A stretch of DNA of 64,000 nucleotides from Psychrobacter sp. JCM 18902 (GCF_904846615.1 NZ_CAJHBK010000001.1:2728001-2792000); one strand, 5' to 3'; positions 45,803 through 56,314 are shown, counted from the stretch's first letter. Numbers and translations are program-made. The notes: generated by a model not told the origin, from the sequence alone.

Positions 45803-46621
45803 ATGAGTATGCAAGCTTGGGTAATTGGTAATTGGAAACAAAATCCAGCAACGAGTCACGACGTCGATTTATTGTTGAATAATTTGTTGACTACGATTGA
45901 TGCTAAAGAGCAAGCCGACACAGAACGGTCAAGTAGTCGCTGTCAGTTGATGGTGGCACCAAGCTGTATTCATCTGGCAGCTGTCAGTGCGCGTTTAGCC
46001 GGTAGTTCGATATTGAGTGCAGCGCAAGACGTCAGTGCGCATAGTGCCAGTGTTGGCGCTTATACGGGTGAATGCTCAGCACAGCAAATAGCAGACGCTG
46101 GGGCAACTTGGACGATACTGGGTCATTCTGAGCGTCGCCAGTATCATAGCGAGTCTCACGATACGTTATTGCAAAAAGTGACTCACGCACTCACCCAAGG
46201 TTTGGGCGTGGTATTTTGTATTGGTGAAACTCAGGCTCAATATGATGATAAGCAAACCCTTGACGTAATTGACACTCAGTTATCAGTCATAAAAGAAGTA
46301 ATTACTACCCAACCAGATCTCATATCATCACTATCTAATCGACTGATCATTGCTTATGAGCCAGTGTGGGCGATTGGTACTGGCAAAGTCCCAACCGTGA
46401 GCGAAGTCAGTCAAACGCATCAGCATATTAAGCAAACCATCACAGGCTTTGCAGAATCACTAAAGGTAATGAGTGTGCTATATGGTGGTAGTGTCAATGC
46501 GGACAATGCTGATAGCTTTGCTGCAGATCCTATGATTGATGGGGCATTAGTTGGCGGCGCATCATTAAAGGTAGAGAGTTTTTTGGCAATTGCCAATGCC
46601 TTTAGTCGAGCTAAAGACTAG
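45803..46621 (+). CDS. tpiA: triosephosphate isomerase
   Basis: Glycolytic/gluconeogenic interconversion of DHAP and G3P. 272 residues. Substrate-binding N10 and K12 (GNWKQN), electrophile H108 ([10 protein letters not shown]), catalytic base E186 ([11 protein letters not shown]) and the phosphate loop [10 protein letters not shown] are all present. It has short acidic and serine insertions (ERSSSRCQ near 41-48) relative to E. coli (255). AAGG lies before ATG 45803. The tpiA-secG adjacency is common in this part of the gammaproteobacteria. Confidence 0.96.
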   Translation: MSMQAWVIGNWKQNPATSHDVDLLLNNLLTTIDAKEQADTERSSSRCQLMVAPSCIHLAAVSARLAGSSILSAAQDVSAHSASVGAYTGECSAQQIADAGATWTILGHSERRQYHSESHDTLLQKVTHALTQGLGVVFCIGETQAQYDDKQTLDVIDTQLSVIKEVITTQPDLISSLSNRLIIAYEPVWAIGTGKVPTVSEVSQTHQHIKQTITGFAESLKVMSVLYGGSVNADNADSFAADPMIDGALVGGASLKVESFLAIANAFSRAKD

Positions 46622-46835
46622 TTAATAGAGATAAAACGTGCATTTCATGGCAGTCTCGATTATAAAATGTCTTTATCAGTTGGCAAAAGTAGGTTTAACA
46701 GTGCCCTTGCAATCGTGTACAATGCGCCTTATTTATATAATCGATTTGGCAGCATTACCCGTCAATTGCTATTCCTATTAACCGTAAGATTTATTTTCCG
46801 TTATCAGTCGTCATTACGCGGCAAAAGAGGCCACC

Positions 46836-47144
46836 ATGTTTACGTTTATATTAGCCCTGCATATTATCGTGGCGATTGCCATGATCGGCTTGATTTTGAT
46901 ACAGCATGGTAAAGGGGCAGACGCTGGAGCTTCTTTTGGCGCTGGCTCGTCAGGTACGGTCTTTGGTGCGGCAGGAACAGCGAACTTTTTAACGCGTGCG
47001 ACAGCAGTCTTAACAGTGATATTTTTTATCACCAGTATGACGCTAGCCGTTCACGCGCGCAAACAGGCTGAAGATCAGTTCCGTTTAGATGCACCTGTGT
47101 CAGCACCACAAACGCCGCGTCCATTGACACAGAATCCTCAATAA
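46836..47144 (+). CDS. secG: preprotein translocase subunit SecG
   Basis: Small SecYEG subunit, 102 residues. Two membrane helices (about 2-20 and 55-70) flank the conserved loop LIQHGKGADAGASFGAGSSGTVFGAAGTANFLTR, with the typical GKGAD...GS pattern. GAGG lies just before ATG 46836. Followed by tRNA-Leu, as in E. coli secG-leuU. Confidence 0.95.
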   Translation: MFTFILALHIIVAIAMIGLILIQHGKGADAGASFGAGSSGTVFGAAGTANFLTRATAVLTVIFFITSMTLAVHARKQAEDQFRLDAPVSAPQTPRPLTQNPQ

Positions 47145-47330
47145 CTGTATTTTAAAGACACTTGCCTTTAATAGCTGTCTTTAGTCATTGCCTTTTAATT
47201 GAGGCAGCTCTTGCTATTTTGAGGCGTTAGATTTACAATGCTTTTCTGTTTTAGCAGTCTGATCCTATCGATGCCTACCTTAAGCATCTATTATGATAGA
47301 GTAGATAGTAATAGTAGAGCAGTGAAAAAT

Positions 47331-47414
47331 GCGATTGTGGTGGAATGGTAGACACGCCATCTTGAGGGGGTGGTGGCGCAAGCTGTGGGGGTTCAAGTCC
47401 CCCCAATCGCACCA
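47331..47414 (+). tRNA. leuU: tRNA-Leu (anticodon GAG)
   Basis: 84 nt including encoded CCA. Acceptor stem GCGATTG/CAATCGC, D arm closed by GTG/CAC, anticodon stem CCATC/GGTGG with loop TTGAGGG (anticodon 47364-47366), long class-II variable arm and TTCAAGT T-loop. The position after secG is the same as leuU in E. coli. Confidence 0.95.
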
Positions 47415-47494
47415 AGTTTTTAAAGTTGTAACGTATTAAGTGCGGCGTTAGTAATATAGGTAAGAAATTTAGTTTAATTTATTTAAAATAAAGA

Positions 47495-47523
47495 TTGACA
47501 CTTATATAAAACCCCCCTATAAT
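47495..47523 (+). promoter_or_regulatory. consensus sigma-70 promoter for initiator tRNA-Met
   Basis: Exact TTGACA (47495-47500) and exact TATAAT (47518-47523) with a 17-bp spacer that ends in CCCCCC. ACGCACC follows, a GC-rich discriminator of the kind linked to stringent control. Starts about 10 bp further on would leave a very short tRNA leader. Confidence 0.88.
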
Positions 47524-47539
47524 ACGCACCATAGATTGA

Positions 47540-47616
<77 letters not shown>

Positions 47617-48062
47617 CTTTTTATACTGATGTTTTGTACACTAAATTTGTCAGTAACGATTAGCCCACCATTATGTTTGTGGGTTTTTTTGTATCTGACG
47701 GTCAGTGGTATCGCGGTATCTATCCTACTTATGCTAAGCTCTAGTTCTATAGAGTGCGATATTATTCGTTATTGGTTGTCACCTGCCGCTATCGGCGCGC
47801 TGCTTCTTAAGCACACTATCCTTTATTACTCACTCCTTTATCGATAGTACTGCTTTGTGAATAATAAAAGCATTGTCTGGCTGAGCTTGATGTTTTTTGT
47901 GCTCATCCCTATATAAGCGCATGTCATATAAAATAATATGTTTGTGATTTAAGATAATATAATGACTGTGTCTCTTACTAATAAATAAACTCCATGAGTG
48001 AGCGACAATTACGCGGTTTACTAAGTACGATAGATACGTGAATAGGAAAAGATAAATAGATT
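47617..48062. other. intergenic region initiator tRNA / rimP
   Basis: 446 bp with the tRNA terminator (47664-47690) and the presumed rimP operon promoter. An 85-codon open frame from 47590 overlaps the tRNA and is not credible. Confidence 0.5.
47664..47690 (+). terminator. terminator after the tRNA genes
   Basis: CCCAC and GTGGG flank a 10-base loop and are followed by seven T. Confidence 0.75.
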
Positions 48063-48563
48063 ATGAAGCTTTCAACCAAAGTTACAGAACTGACCAATAT
48101 TATTGCTCCTGCCGTCGCGGCTTGCGATGTGGCATTATGGGGTATCGAGTTTGCACCGCAAGGCAATCGCTCTTTATTACGCATTTATATTGAGGCGTTG
48201 CCAGAAGAGCAGGCCCAAAATAAACAAGTAACCATTGAAAACTGTGCAGCAGTGAACCATCAAGTGAGCGGTATTCTTGAGGTTCATGATCCGATTGCTG
48301 GTGAGTTTATCTTAGAAGTTTCTTCACCAGGTTTTGACCGTGCATTCTTTTCCGATGAGCAGATGCATGCCTATGTTGGTCAAACCGTCAGCTTGCGTTT
48401 AATACAAGCGATTGGTGAAGGTGATCAAAAACGCCGCAAAGCGACAGGTACTTTAGATAGTATCGATGCAAATGTCTTAAATCTGACATCAAGCGATGGT
48501 CAGCAGTTTGAGATTGCGCTGAGTAATATTGATAAAGCCAATTTGATTTATGAAGATGCCTAA
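48063..48563 (+). CDS. rimP: ribosome maturation factor RimP
   Basis: 30S assembly factor, 166 residues. N-terminal alpha/beta domain with LWGIEFAPQGNRSLLRIYIE (about 25-44), then VSGILEVHDPIAGEFILEVSSPGFDRAFF, the family signature, and a C-terminal SH3-like domain (LRLIQAIGEGDQKRRKATGTL). First gene of the rimP-nusA-infB-rbfA-truB cluster, 158 bp before nusA. Confidence 0.95.
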   Translation: MKLSTKVTELTNIIAPAVAACDVALWGIEFAPQGNRSLLRIYIEALPEEQAQNKQVTIENCAAVNHQVSGILEVHDPIAGEFILEVSSPGFDRAFFSDEQMHAYVGQTVSLRLIQAIGEGDQKRRKATGTLDSIDANVLNLTSSDGQQFEIALSNIDKANLIYEDA

Positions 48564-48721
48564 GCTTTTGTACAGCTTGGTTTGATTTGACAACTTGAAG
48601 TAATAAATCATCCATCAGCATTTTAATATCCAAACAGCTTATATAGCTTACGGTGAAAATATAATAGCAATACATAAATCATAAAATTTAAGTCAATTAA
48701 AAATGATAGGACAGGTATAGC

Positions 48722-50206
48722 ATGAGTCGTGAAATCTTAACGGTAGTAGAAACTGTCAGTAATGAAAAGGGCTTAAATCCTGAAGATATCTTTGAAGCGA
48801 TAGAAGACGCTTTGGTGGTATCGACCAAGAAAAAAGTATACACCGAACAGCCAGAAGTGGCAGTACGGGTTGCTATCGACCGTACAACGGGCGATTATGA
48901 TACTTATCGTTACTGGACAGTGGTTGCAGATGAAGACCATGAAATGCCTGCTTGTCAGCTAGCCATCAGCGATCTTGATCCAGAAGAATGGTCAATCGGC
49001 GATGTCAAAGAAGAACAGATTGAATCGATTGAGTTTGGTCGTATTGCTGCGACTCAAGCCAAACAAGTCATCATCCAAAAGATTCGTGAAGCTGAGCGTA
49101 ATTTAGTAGCAGATGCTTTTGAGCCACGTGTTGGCGAGATGATGTATGGCGAAGTCAAGAAGCAGACTCGTGATGGCTATATCATTGATCTAGGTGACAA
49201 TGCCGAAGGCTATTTGTCACGTGATCAGATGCTGCCGCGTGAGCAATTACGTGCAAAATCACGTATCAATGCCATTTTGTATCATGTCAACCGTGAAAAC
49301 CGCGGTGCTCAGTTGCTACTGTCTCGTACTCATCCTGAAATGCTTTCAGCATTGATGCAAAAAGAAGTACCTGAGATTGCCGAACAAATTATTGAAATCC
49401 GCAACGTCGCGCGCTTGCCGGGTACTCGTGCTAAAATAGCTGTGAAAACCAACGATCATCGTATCGATCCAGTTGGTGCTTGTATTGGTATGCGTGGTAC
49501 ACGTATCCAAGCCGTACAGCAGGAGCTTGATGGCGAACGCATTGATGTTGTGGTGTGGTCAGATGATCCAGCACAGTTCATTATCAGTGCTTTAGAGCCA
49601 GCTGACGTCAGTAGCATCATCTTGGATGAAGATACGCAAACGGCTGATATTATCTTTAGCACCAACGATCAGTTGGCGCGTGCGATCGGTTCACAAGGTC
49701 AAAACGTACGTCTAGCGTCTGAGCTAACGGGTTATAAGCTTAATATGATGCTAGAAGAAGAATATCAGCAGCGTCAACAAAACGAATCGAAAGCCTTTAT
49801 CGAATTATTCTATGAACGTTTAGAAGTGGATAAAGACTTAGCGCAAGCACTTGTCGATATTGGTTTTACCAGTATTGAAGAAGTGGCTTACGTACCAGTT
49901 GAAACCTTTTATGATATCGAAGGTCTAGACGATGAAGCGATTGAGATGATTCAAGAGCGTGCAAAAGAAGTCGTCATCGCTGATGAGCTGGTCAAACAAC
50001 AGAACATGAAAGAGCCAAGTCAAGAGCTACAAGAGCTTGAAGGTATGACAGTCAATTGGGCTTATAAAATGGCACAAAAAGACATTATTACCGTTGATGA
50101 TTTGGCAGAACAAGCAGTCTTCGATCTCGAAGATATCGAAGGTTTAGACTCTGAAACCGCAGGAAAACTCATCATGAAAGCTCGGGAATCTTGGTTCAAT
50201 GAATAA
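48722..50206 (+). CDS. nusA: transcription elongation/termination factor NusA
   Basis: RNA polymerase-binding factor for pausing, termination and antitermination. 494 residues, as in E. coli (495). Order: RNAP-binding N-terminal domain (about 1-125), S1 domain (about 135-200, GEVKKQTRDGYIIDLGDNAEGYL), KH1 and KH2 (GACIGMRGTRIQAVQQEL; AIGSQGQNVRLASELTGY), then two acidic C-terminal repeats (about 365-490, each with an IEEVAY/VDDLAE-type helix-hairpin). The two repeats are the gammaproteobacterial form. Confidence 0.97.
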   Translation: MSREILTVVETVSNEKGLNPEDIFEAIEDALVVSTKKKVYTEQPEVAVRVAIDRTTGDYDTYRYWTVVADEDHEMPACQLAISDLDPEEWSIGDVKEEQIESIEFGRIAATQAKQVIIQKIREAERNLVADAFEPRVGEMMYGEVKKQTRDGYIIDLGDNAEGYLSRDQMLPREQLRAKSRINAILYHVNRENRGAQLLLSRTHPEMLSALMQKEVPEIAEQIIEIRNVARLPGTRAKIAVKTNDHRIDPVGACIGMRGTRIQAVQQELDGERIDVVVWSDDPAQFIISALEPADVSSIILDEDTQTADIIFSTNDQLARAIGSQGQNVRLASELTGYKLNMMLEEEYQQRQQNESKAFIELFYERLEVDKDLAQALVDIGFTSIEEVAYVPVETFYDIEGLDDEAIEMIQERAKEVVIADELVKQQNMKEPSQELQELEGMTVNWAYKMAQKDIITVDDLAEQAVFDLEDIEGLDSETAGKLIMKARESWFNE

Positions 50207-50357
50207 GCGGTAACTGCATATCGCTGTCTTTTAGTGATATGCTATCGATAATAAAGTGCTGGTATGAACGCAGTACCAATACCAGCCTTACCCCAATCAT
50301 TTGTAGCCAACAACTGAATTGAACATATAGCAAATAATAGACAGTAGGTGATAATAA

Positions 50358-53084
50358 ATGGCAGATAAGACCGTCAAAGAACTGGCAGATATGGTAGGCA
50401 AAACCGCAAGTGCTGTACAACAGCAATTGGTAGATGCTGGACTGCCTGCTCGTGCAGAGGGTGACCTAGTCACTGAGCTTGAGCAAGAGAAGTTGGTGAC
50501 GTATTTAAAGCAAAGTCATGGTCAGCAAGAAAAGCGTCGTATTAGTCTTAAATCTAAGACAACTAGCACTGCGCGCGTGACCGGCTCTTCAGGTAAATCT
50601 AAGAGCGTCAATGTGGAAGTGCGTAAAAAGAAAGTATTTGAAAAGCCTGATCCAGAAAAAATGGCTGAAGAGTTGGCTGCGCGTGAGCAAGCGATGATTG
50701 AGTCGCAAGAACGTGCTGCTAAAGATGCTGAAGAGCGTGCTGCTACCAAGAAGAAATCTGAAGAACGTCAAGCTGCAACCTTGGCTGCAATGCGTGCAAG
50801 CTTAGGCTCTAGCAAAAAGTCAGATGATAAAAACGACGATATCTCAACCTCAGTGGTCGTGAAAAAAGGTGGCAAAACCACTGTCGAAGTAAAACCTAAA
50901 GACCAACCGAAGAAAAAAGTTGCAGCGACGAAACCGAAAGTTGAAACGGCAGTTGAGCGTAAAGCGCGCGAAATGCGTGAGAAAGAAGAAGCTCGTTTAC
51001 GTGAAATCGAAACAGAAACACGCCGCGCTCAAGCTGAAGAAGCACAGAAACGTACGCTTGAACAAATGCGTAAAATGGCTGGAAAATATACAGATCAGCC
51101 TGCTTCTGAAGTTCGTAAAGATGAGCCACTAGCAGAAGGTTTGGTTGGTGATGCCTTAGAAGAATCATTTGAAAAAGAACGTCGTGAAATTAAGCGTGGC
51201 ACCAGTAGTACTAGTGCTCGTGGCCGTGGTCGTCGTAAGAATCAAGATGAGCGTGAAATCAAAAACCGTAAAAACGGTTTGCGTTCAACGCAAGCATCAC
51301 AGCATAAGTTCGAAAAACCTGTTGAAAAAATTGTTTACGATGTTGAGATTAGTGAACAAATTACAGTCGCAGATCTTGCTCAACGTATGGCAGTTAAAGC
51401 GCGCGAAGTCACCAAATTGCTTATGAAAATGGGTGAGATGGCTCGTGAGTCAGATACGATTGATCAAGCGACAGCAAGTTTGCTCGTTGAAGAGATGGGT
51501 CACAATCCAGTACTGGTTAGTGATACTAAGGTTGAAGACGATCTACAAGACGCCGTTGATGAGCGTAGCAGTAACGTTCAAACTCGTCCGCCAGTAGTCA
51601 CGATCATGGGTCACGTCGATCACGGTAAGACATCATTACTTGATAAAATTCGTGAAACAAAAGTGGCAACTGGTGAAGCAGGTGGTATTACTCAGCATAT
51701 CGGTGCTTATCATGTTAAAACCGATCGTGGTGTGATTACCTTCCTTGATACTCCAGGTCACGCGGCGTTTAGTGCTATGCGTTCACGCGGTGCACAGGCG
51801 ACTGATATTGTTGTGTTAGTTGTTGCCGCTGACGATGGTATGATGCCGCAAACAGCAGAAGCTATTGATCATGCCCGTGCTGCTGGTACGCCAATTATCG
51901 TTGCAATCAATAAAATGGATAAGCCAAGCGCTGATCCAGATCGCGTCCTTAATGAATTGACTGCTAAAGAAGTCGTTTCAGAAGAGTGGGGCGGCGATAC
52001 CCCAATGGCTCGCATCTCAGCCAAAACCGGCGATGGTATTGATGAGCTGTTAGAACTTATCAGCCTACAAGCTGAACTAATGGAGCTAGAAGCACCGTTA
52101 GATGGCGCTGCTCAAGGTGTGGTTATTGAATCAAGACTTGAAAAAGGGCGCGGTCCGGTTGTTAGTGTCTTAGTTAAAAAAGGCACATTAAAGCAAGGCG
52201 ACTTGGTCTTGGCAGGCGAGCATTACGGTAAAGTTCGTGCGATGACTGATGAACATGGTAAGCGTATTCAATCAGCAGGTCCTTCTATCCCTGTAGAAAT
52301 TTTAGGCCTACCTGAAACGCCAGCAGCTGGAAGCGAGTTCTTAGTCTTAACCGACGAGAAAAAAGCTCGCGAAGTGGCAGAGTTTAGAAGCAACCGTGAG
52401 CGTGAGCGTCAACTTGAACGTCAGAATGCCATGCGTTTAGAAAGCATGTTTGATCAGATGGAACAAGGTGATGTGTCATTCTTGAATATCGTATTGAAAA
52501 CGGATGTTCGTGGTTCGCTTGAAGCGTTACTTTCTGCATTGAATGAGCTATCAACTGATGAAGTTAAAGTCAGAGTAATTAGCTCAGGCGTCGGTCCTAT
52601 CTCTGAATCTGATGTGACACTTGCAGAATCTAGCGAAGCGGTATTGTTAGGTTTCAACGTTCGTGCTGATGCGACCGCACGTCGCAAAGCAGATGCCGCC
52701 AACATGGATATCCGTTATTACAGCGTTATCTATGGTTTGATTGATGATGTAAAAGCAGCTATGAGTGGTATGCTTGCGCCAGAACATCGTGAGAAAATCC
52801 TTGGTGTTGCAGACGTTCGTGAAGTATTCCGTTCTAGTAAGTTCGGTGCTGCTGCTGGTTGTATGGTGGTTGAAGGTACAATTTATCGCAACAAACCTAT
52901 CCGCGTATTGCGTGATGACCAAGTTATCTTTACTGGTCAATTGCAATCATTGCGTCGCTATAAAGAAGACGTTAATGAAGTACGTACTGGTATGGAATGT
53001 GGTATGGCTGTTCGTGGCTATGATGTCGAAGCTGGCGATAAGATCGAAGTCTTTGAAATCCAAGAGTTTGCACGTACTATCTAA
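50358..53084 (+). CDS. infB: translation initiation factor IF-2
   Basis: GTPase that brings initiator tRNA to the 30S subunit. 908 residues. IF2N module at the start ([20 protein letters not shown]), a long charged, coiled N-terminal region (about 60-330), a second IF2N-like segment (about 335-385) and the G domain with G1 GHVDHGKT (418-425), G3 DTPGHAAF and G4 NKMD. Domains II-IV follow and end in [17 protein letters not shown]. Internal starts producing shorter IF-2 forms, as in E. coli, are possible but not evident. Confidence 0.97.
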   Translation: MADKTVKELADMVGKTASAVQQQLVDAGLPARAEGDLVTELEQEKLVTYLKQSHGQQEKRRISLKSKTTSTARVTGSSGKSKSVNVEVRKKKVFEKPDPEKMAEELAAREQAMIESQERAAKDAEERAATKKKSEERQAATLAAMRASLGSSKKSDDKNDDISTSVVVKKGGKTTVEVKPKDQPKKKVAATKPKVETAVERKAREMREKEEARLREIETETRRAQAEEAQKRTLEQMRKMAGKYTDQPASEVRKDEPLAEGLVGDALEESFEKERREIKRGTSSTSARGRGRRKNQDEREIKNRKNGLRSTQASQHKFEKPVEKIVYDVEISEQITVADLAQRMAVKAREVTKLLMKMGEMARESDTIDQATASLLVEEMGHNPVLVSDTKVEDDLQDAVDERSSNVQTRPPVVTIMGHVDHGKTSLLDKIRETKVATGEAGGITQHIGAYHVKTDRGVITFLDTPGHAAFSAMRSRGAQATDIVVLVVAADDGMMPQTAEAIDHARAAGTPIIVAINKMDKPSADPDRVLNELTAKEVVSEEWGGDTPMARISAKTGDGIDELLELISLQAELMELEAPLDGAAQGVVIESRLEKGRGPVVSVLVKKGTLKQGDLVLAGEHYGKVRAMTDEHGKRIQSAGPSIPVEILGLPETPAAGSEFLVLTDEKKAREVAEFRSNRERERQLERQNAMRLESMFDQMEQGDVSFLNIVLKTDVRGSLEALLSALNELSTDEVKVRVISSGVGPISESDVTLAESSEAVLLGFNVRADATARRKADAANMDIRYYSVIYGLIDDVKAAMSGMLAPEHREKILGVADVREVFRSSKFGAAAGCMVVEGTIYRNKPIRVLRDDQVIFTGQLQSLRRYKEDVNEVRTGMECGMAVRGYDVEAGDKIEVFEIQEFARTI

Positions 53085-53171
53085 CGTTACAGTTCGATAG
53101 CAGGATATCTAATCATGCAATATGCTTAATCAGCTGAGCAGGTTAGTATCTTCTTAATATCTAGCTGTACT

Positions 53172-53206
53172 TAGGCCTAACAGGTACATCCTGCTAGGCC
53201 TTTTTT
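53172..53206 (+). terminator. hairpin between infB and rbfA
   Basis: AGGCCTAACAGG and CCTGCTAGGCCT pair with one mismatch and are followed by six T. It probably attenuates rather than fully separates infB from rbfA, given the conserved operon. Confidence 0.8.
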
Positions 53207-53287
53207 ACCAACTATTAGTCCTAAAATTTGTTAATAAGCCAATATATCAATCAGTGAAAATAAGCCATATTAAAGTAAGGTAACAAT

Positions 53288-53692
53288 ATGAACCAACGTC
53301 TACAACGCTTAGCCGACCAAATTCAACGTGAGCTTGCTGTTCTCATTCGTGATGCAGTCAATGACCCTCGTTTGACTGGTTTTGTCACTATTTCCAGCGT
53401 CAAGGTTAGTCCTGACTTAGGATATGCTGATGTCTATGTCACCATCATGGAGCCTGAGCTTAACGATTCCATGAATAAGACCAATCATGAAGAGAGTATC
53501 AAAGTACTTAATAAAGCGGCGGGTTTTTTGCGCACCGAATTAAGCCACAGCCTAAAAACACGTACCACACCACGCTTGCGTTTTCATTATGACGAAGTGA
53601 CTGCTCGTGGTAATTACATGATGGATTTAATCAGTAAAGCAGTTATTAAGACTGAAGAAAATGAGTCTGACGAGCAAGAAAACGAAGAGTAG
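53288..53692 (+). CDS. rbfA: ribosome-binding factor A
   Basis: 30S maturation factor needed for cold adaptation in E. coli. 134 residues: RLQRLADQIQRELAVLIRDAVNDPRLTGFVTISSVKVSPDLGYADVYV, then LNKAAGFLRTELSHSLKTRTTPRLRFHYDE. This is the KH-type fold with the usual helix-kink. The acidic tail (ENESDEQENEE) is lineage specific. The stop is 16 bp before truB. Confidence 0.95.
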   Translation: MNQRLQRLADQIQRELAVLIRDAVNDPRLTGFVTISSVKVSPDLGYADVYVTIMEPELNDSMNKTNHEESIKVLNKAAGFLRTELSHSLKTRTTPRLRFHYDEVTARGNYMMDLISKAVIKTEENESDEQENEE

Positions 53693-53708
53693 AAGGGTAA
53701 AAGTCGTT

Positions 53709-54788
53709 ATGTCTATCGCATCTACGCAAGCGGATAAAAAGTTTAGTAATCACCCTGACAAGACTAAAGTCTCGGGTGTTATTTTAGTTGATAAACCCAA
53801 AGGCATGACTTCACAGCAAGTGGTTTCAAAGGTGAAGTATCTTTTTAAGTCGCCAAATCATGACAGTAAAAAAGCGGGGCATACAGGGACACTTGATCCA
53901 ATGGCAACCGGTCTATTGCCGATCTGTATGGGTGAAGCGACGAAATTTAGTCATTATCAGCTAGATGCAGATAAATCTTATCAAGCAACTATTCTACTTG
54001 GTGGTCAAACTGATACGGGTGATGCCGATGGACAAATAACTGCTAAGGCACCCATTCCAAAATTTGATGATGTACTTTTAGACAAAGTCGCCCAGCAGTT
54101 TTTAGGTGCTCAGCAGCAGATACCACCGATGTATTCTGCACTAAAAAAAGATGGCAAAAAACTCTATGAGTATGCTCGTGCTGGTATTGAAGTAGAACGA
54201 GCGCCTAGAGATATTGTAATCAAGGCCATTGATCTAAAAGCACTTGATCATAAGCAAATTCAATTGACAGTGACCTGTACTAAAGGGACTTATGTGCGTG
54301 TACTTGGTGAAGACATCGCCAAAGCGATGGGTACATTAGGGCATTTGACTGCATTACGCCGTACGCAGGTTGGTGATTTTAAAATCAATGATGCGATTAC
54401 TTTGCCAGACTTAGAAGCATTAGTGTTCGATAACAGGCAAGAGCAATTGATGCCGGTAGATGCTTGCATTAATATTGAAGCTGAGATGGTATTGACGGTT
54501 GAGCAGTGTGAGCGTATACACATGGGTCAACGTTTGAATGTATTTGAGCAACTGACAGACAGTCTGCGCGACTATATTTCAACTAGTATCAGTCATCAGT
54601 CGTCTGTGTCAGAAAACAACGATATTCAACTAGATAGTGATATGGTTAGTAGTGACGATGACCAACAACCCTTGATCCATGAGATTCCAGTTGATATTCG
54701 TTTGATAAATCAGCAAGGTCAGTTTCTTGGATTGGGTGCCGTAAGTCTCAACGGTAGATTGCAGCCTAAAAAATTAATCCAGCGTTAA
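53709..54788 (+). CDS. truB: tRNA pseudouridine(55) synthase TruB
   Basis: Makes pseudouridine 55 in the T-arm of tRNAs. 359 residues from ATG 53709, after AGAAGGG; an overlapping upstream start in rbfA is unlikely. Catalytic D63 is in GHTGTLDPMATGLLP. The motifs LDKSYQ-like DADKSYQATILLG, QQIPPMYSALKKDGKKLYEYAR and CTKGTYVRVLGEDIAKAMG are all present. Residues about 285-325 form a Ser/Asp-rich insertion within the C-terminal PUA-type region, making it longer than E. coli TruB (314). Confidence 0.95.
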   Translation: MSIASTQADKKFSNHPDKTKVSGVILVDKPKGMTSQQVVSKVKYLFKSPNHDSKKAGHTGTLDPMATGLLPICMGEATKFSHYQLDADKSYQATILLGGQTDTGDADGQITAKAPIPKFDDVLLDKVAQQFLGAQQQIPPMYSALKKDGKKLYEYARAGIEVERAPRDIVIKAIDLKALDHKQIQLTVTCTKGTYVRVLGEDIAKAMGTLGHLTALRRTQVGDFKINDAITLPDLEALVFDNRQEQLMPVDACINIEAEMVLTVEQCERIHMGQRLNVFEQLTDSLRDYISTSISHQSSVSENNDIQLDSDMVSSDDDQQPLIHEIPVDIRLINQQGQFLGLGAVSLNGRLQPKKLIQR

Positions 54789-55164
54789 TGTTACGGTTCT
54801 TATATATCCCTCGTTTAAACACGATTTAGCTTACTAATAGTTTACACTAATCACATATCCTCACATTTTATTGCAGGTTTCACCTATGGTGGAACCTGTT
54901 TTTTTTGTACTTTAGATCTACCGGATAGGAAGTCTGGATAGAAAAATAAATCGAACTAAGACTCTAAGAATAAGAACATAAAAAAATAATAAGATAAAAA
55001 GTCATATATCAAAAACAAAAACTAGGTTCGAAAGAGAATATTTAATAGGAACAAGGTGGGTCAGAGGAAGACTATACAGCCAATAATAACAACGACTCAT
55101 AAAAATAAAGTATGAATAATAAAACAACTAAAAGAAAATCACTCATAACGAAAAAAGGAATATC
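54789..55164. other. intergenic region truB / DJ-1 gene, with A-rich leader
   Basis: 376 bp. A terminator (54874-54906) is followed, from about 54940 to the next start codon, by strikingly A-rich sequence on the plus strand. A possible 18-codon frame (55112-55168) ends in an ATGA overlap with the next gene. It may be a leader peptide, but its ribosome site is weak. Confidence 0.5.
54874..54906 (+). terminator. terminator after truB
   Basis: CAGGTTTCACC and GGTGGAACCTG pair with one G-T wobble around a three-base loop, followed by eight T. It ends the rimP-truB operon. Confidence 0.88.
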
Positions 55165-55689
55165 ATGAAAACCATCGCTTTTTTACTACACAATAACTTC
55201 GAGCAAGCAGAATACGAAGAGGTTAATAATCAACTCAAAGATAAAGGTTACAAGACACTTCTTATAACCACAAATAAAGAAAAAGAAGTGCAAGCCATGC
55301 AGCAAGATGTAGACAAAGGCGACACCTTTATTGCTGATATTTTTGCAAAAGACGCAAGCATTTCTGATTATGATGCGTTGGTACTACCAGGTGGTACTGT
55401 CAATGCGGATACGATTCGTGGCAATGAAGAGGCTCATAGTATTATCAATGCTATCAATGATGCAGGCAAGCCATTAGCTGTCATTTGCCATGCTCCTTGG
55501 GCACTTATCAATACAGGTATTGCCAAAGGTAAAACGCTCACTGCTTATTATACGCTGCAGATAGATTTAGAAAACGCTGGTGCAAAATTTGTAGATCAAA
55601 CAGTACAGGTAGACGGTAATTTGATTACCTCACGTAATCCAGATGATATCAGCAATTTCGTTGATGCTATTGATAAGGCATTATCTTAA
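55165..55689 (+). CDS. DJ-1/PfpI family protein
   Basis: 174 residues of the type-1 glutamine amidotransferase-like, DJ-1/PfpI fold. The nucleophile elbow is LAVICHAPWALI (C108, H109) and the likely acid is in NFEQAEYEEV (E14 or E17). LVLPGGTVNADTIRG is the usual oxyanion loop. It is closest in pattern to the YhbO/PfpI branch, whose members are reported as stress-protective, with disputed deglycase activity. AAGGA lies before ATG 55165. It sits, with two tiny genes, between truB and rpsO, which are adjacent in E. coli. Confidence 0.87.
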   Translation: MKTIAFLLHNNFEQAEYEEVNNQLKDKGYKTLLITTNKEKEVQAMQQDVDKGDTFIADIFAKDASISDYDALVLPGGTVNADTIRGNEEAHSIINAINDAGKPLAVICHAPWALINTGIAKGKTLTAYYTLQIDLENAGAKFVDQTVQVDGNLITSRNPDDISNFVDAIDKALS

Positions 55690-55764
55690 TTTTTCTACCC
55701 ACTTACTGAGTAATTAATTACTTATATTTCTTAAATATTCACAACCGTAACTGAGGATAGTATT

Positions 55765-55926
55765 ATGTCAAACTCTAATCCAAACGATACCAAGCTTGAG
55801 CAACAACGTTCTGAGTCAGCAACTGCAGCGCTTAAAGGCCAAACTGAGAACAATCATACTGAAGATAATGAAGCCGCAGCAGATCGTATTGCGGACAACC
55901 TAGGAAATGCTAAAGAAGACAAGTAG
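55765..55926 (+). CDS. small acidic hydrophilic protein, 53 residues
   Basis: Short frame starting MSNSNPNDTKLEQQRSESA and ending NLGNAKEDK, with GAGGA eight bases before ATG 55765. It is rich in Asn, Glu, Ala, Asp and Lys, with no aromatic residue and no cysteine, so probably disordered. The good ribosome site and position after the DJ-1 gene (75 bp) support it as real. No family recognised. Confidence 0.6.
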   Translation: MSNSNPNDTKLEQQRSESATAALKGQTENNHTEDNEAAADRIADNLGNAKEDK

Positions 55927-56069
55927 AGTATGTAACGTGTCATCCATAATAAGGTGATACTGATATATTTGCTGATCATCTCTACATCTCAATGCCACTG
56001 ACGATATTTGTATCTCAATGTAAGAAGTATAAAACAGCTACTTTAAAAAATAATAATTCAGGAGCTAAT

Positions 56070-56234
56070 ATGAGTAATTCATTGAATAACATGGATGAGC
56101 AAGAAAAAGAGATTGAAAGGCTTGCAGAAGACATCAATCCTAGCGAGCATGCTACTCCTGATAGTTTAGCAGAAGTTACCACAGCTGCACCGCTTGAAGA
56201 TGATGAACTAGGCGGTAACGCGACGGAAGATTAG
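56070..56234 (+). CDS. small acidic protein, 54 residues
   Basis: Frame starting MSNSLNNMDEQEKEIERLAE and ending ELGGNATED, with GGAG seven bases before ATG 56070. The frame is open further upstream to 55992, but that part has no ribosome site. Strongly acidic, no aromatic residue or cysteine, Ala/Glu/Asp rich. Shares the MSNS start and overall character with the neighbouring 53-residue protein; beyond that the alignment is weak. Function unknown. A terminator follows. Confidence 0.6.
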   Translation: MSNSLNNMDEQEKEIERLAEDINPSEHATPDSLAEVTTAAPLEDDELGGNATED

Positions 56235-56314
56235 GTCAAGAAATAAGCAAATTCTATTGCCTATTGACGGGTGATTTAACTATAAAAAATAAATCTGACT
56301 TTACAAGTATTGTG

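Noticed and set aside
49217..49231. TCACGTGATC in nusA as parS
   Set aside because: Only the inner six to eight bases match; the arms are absent.
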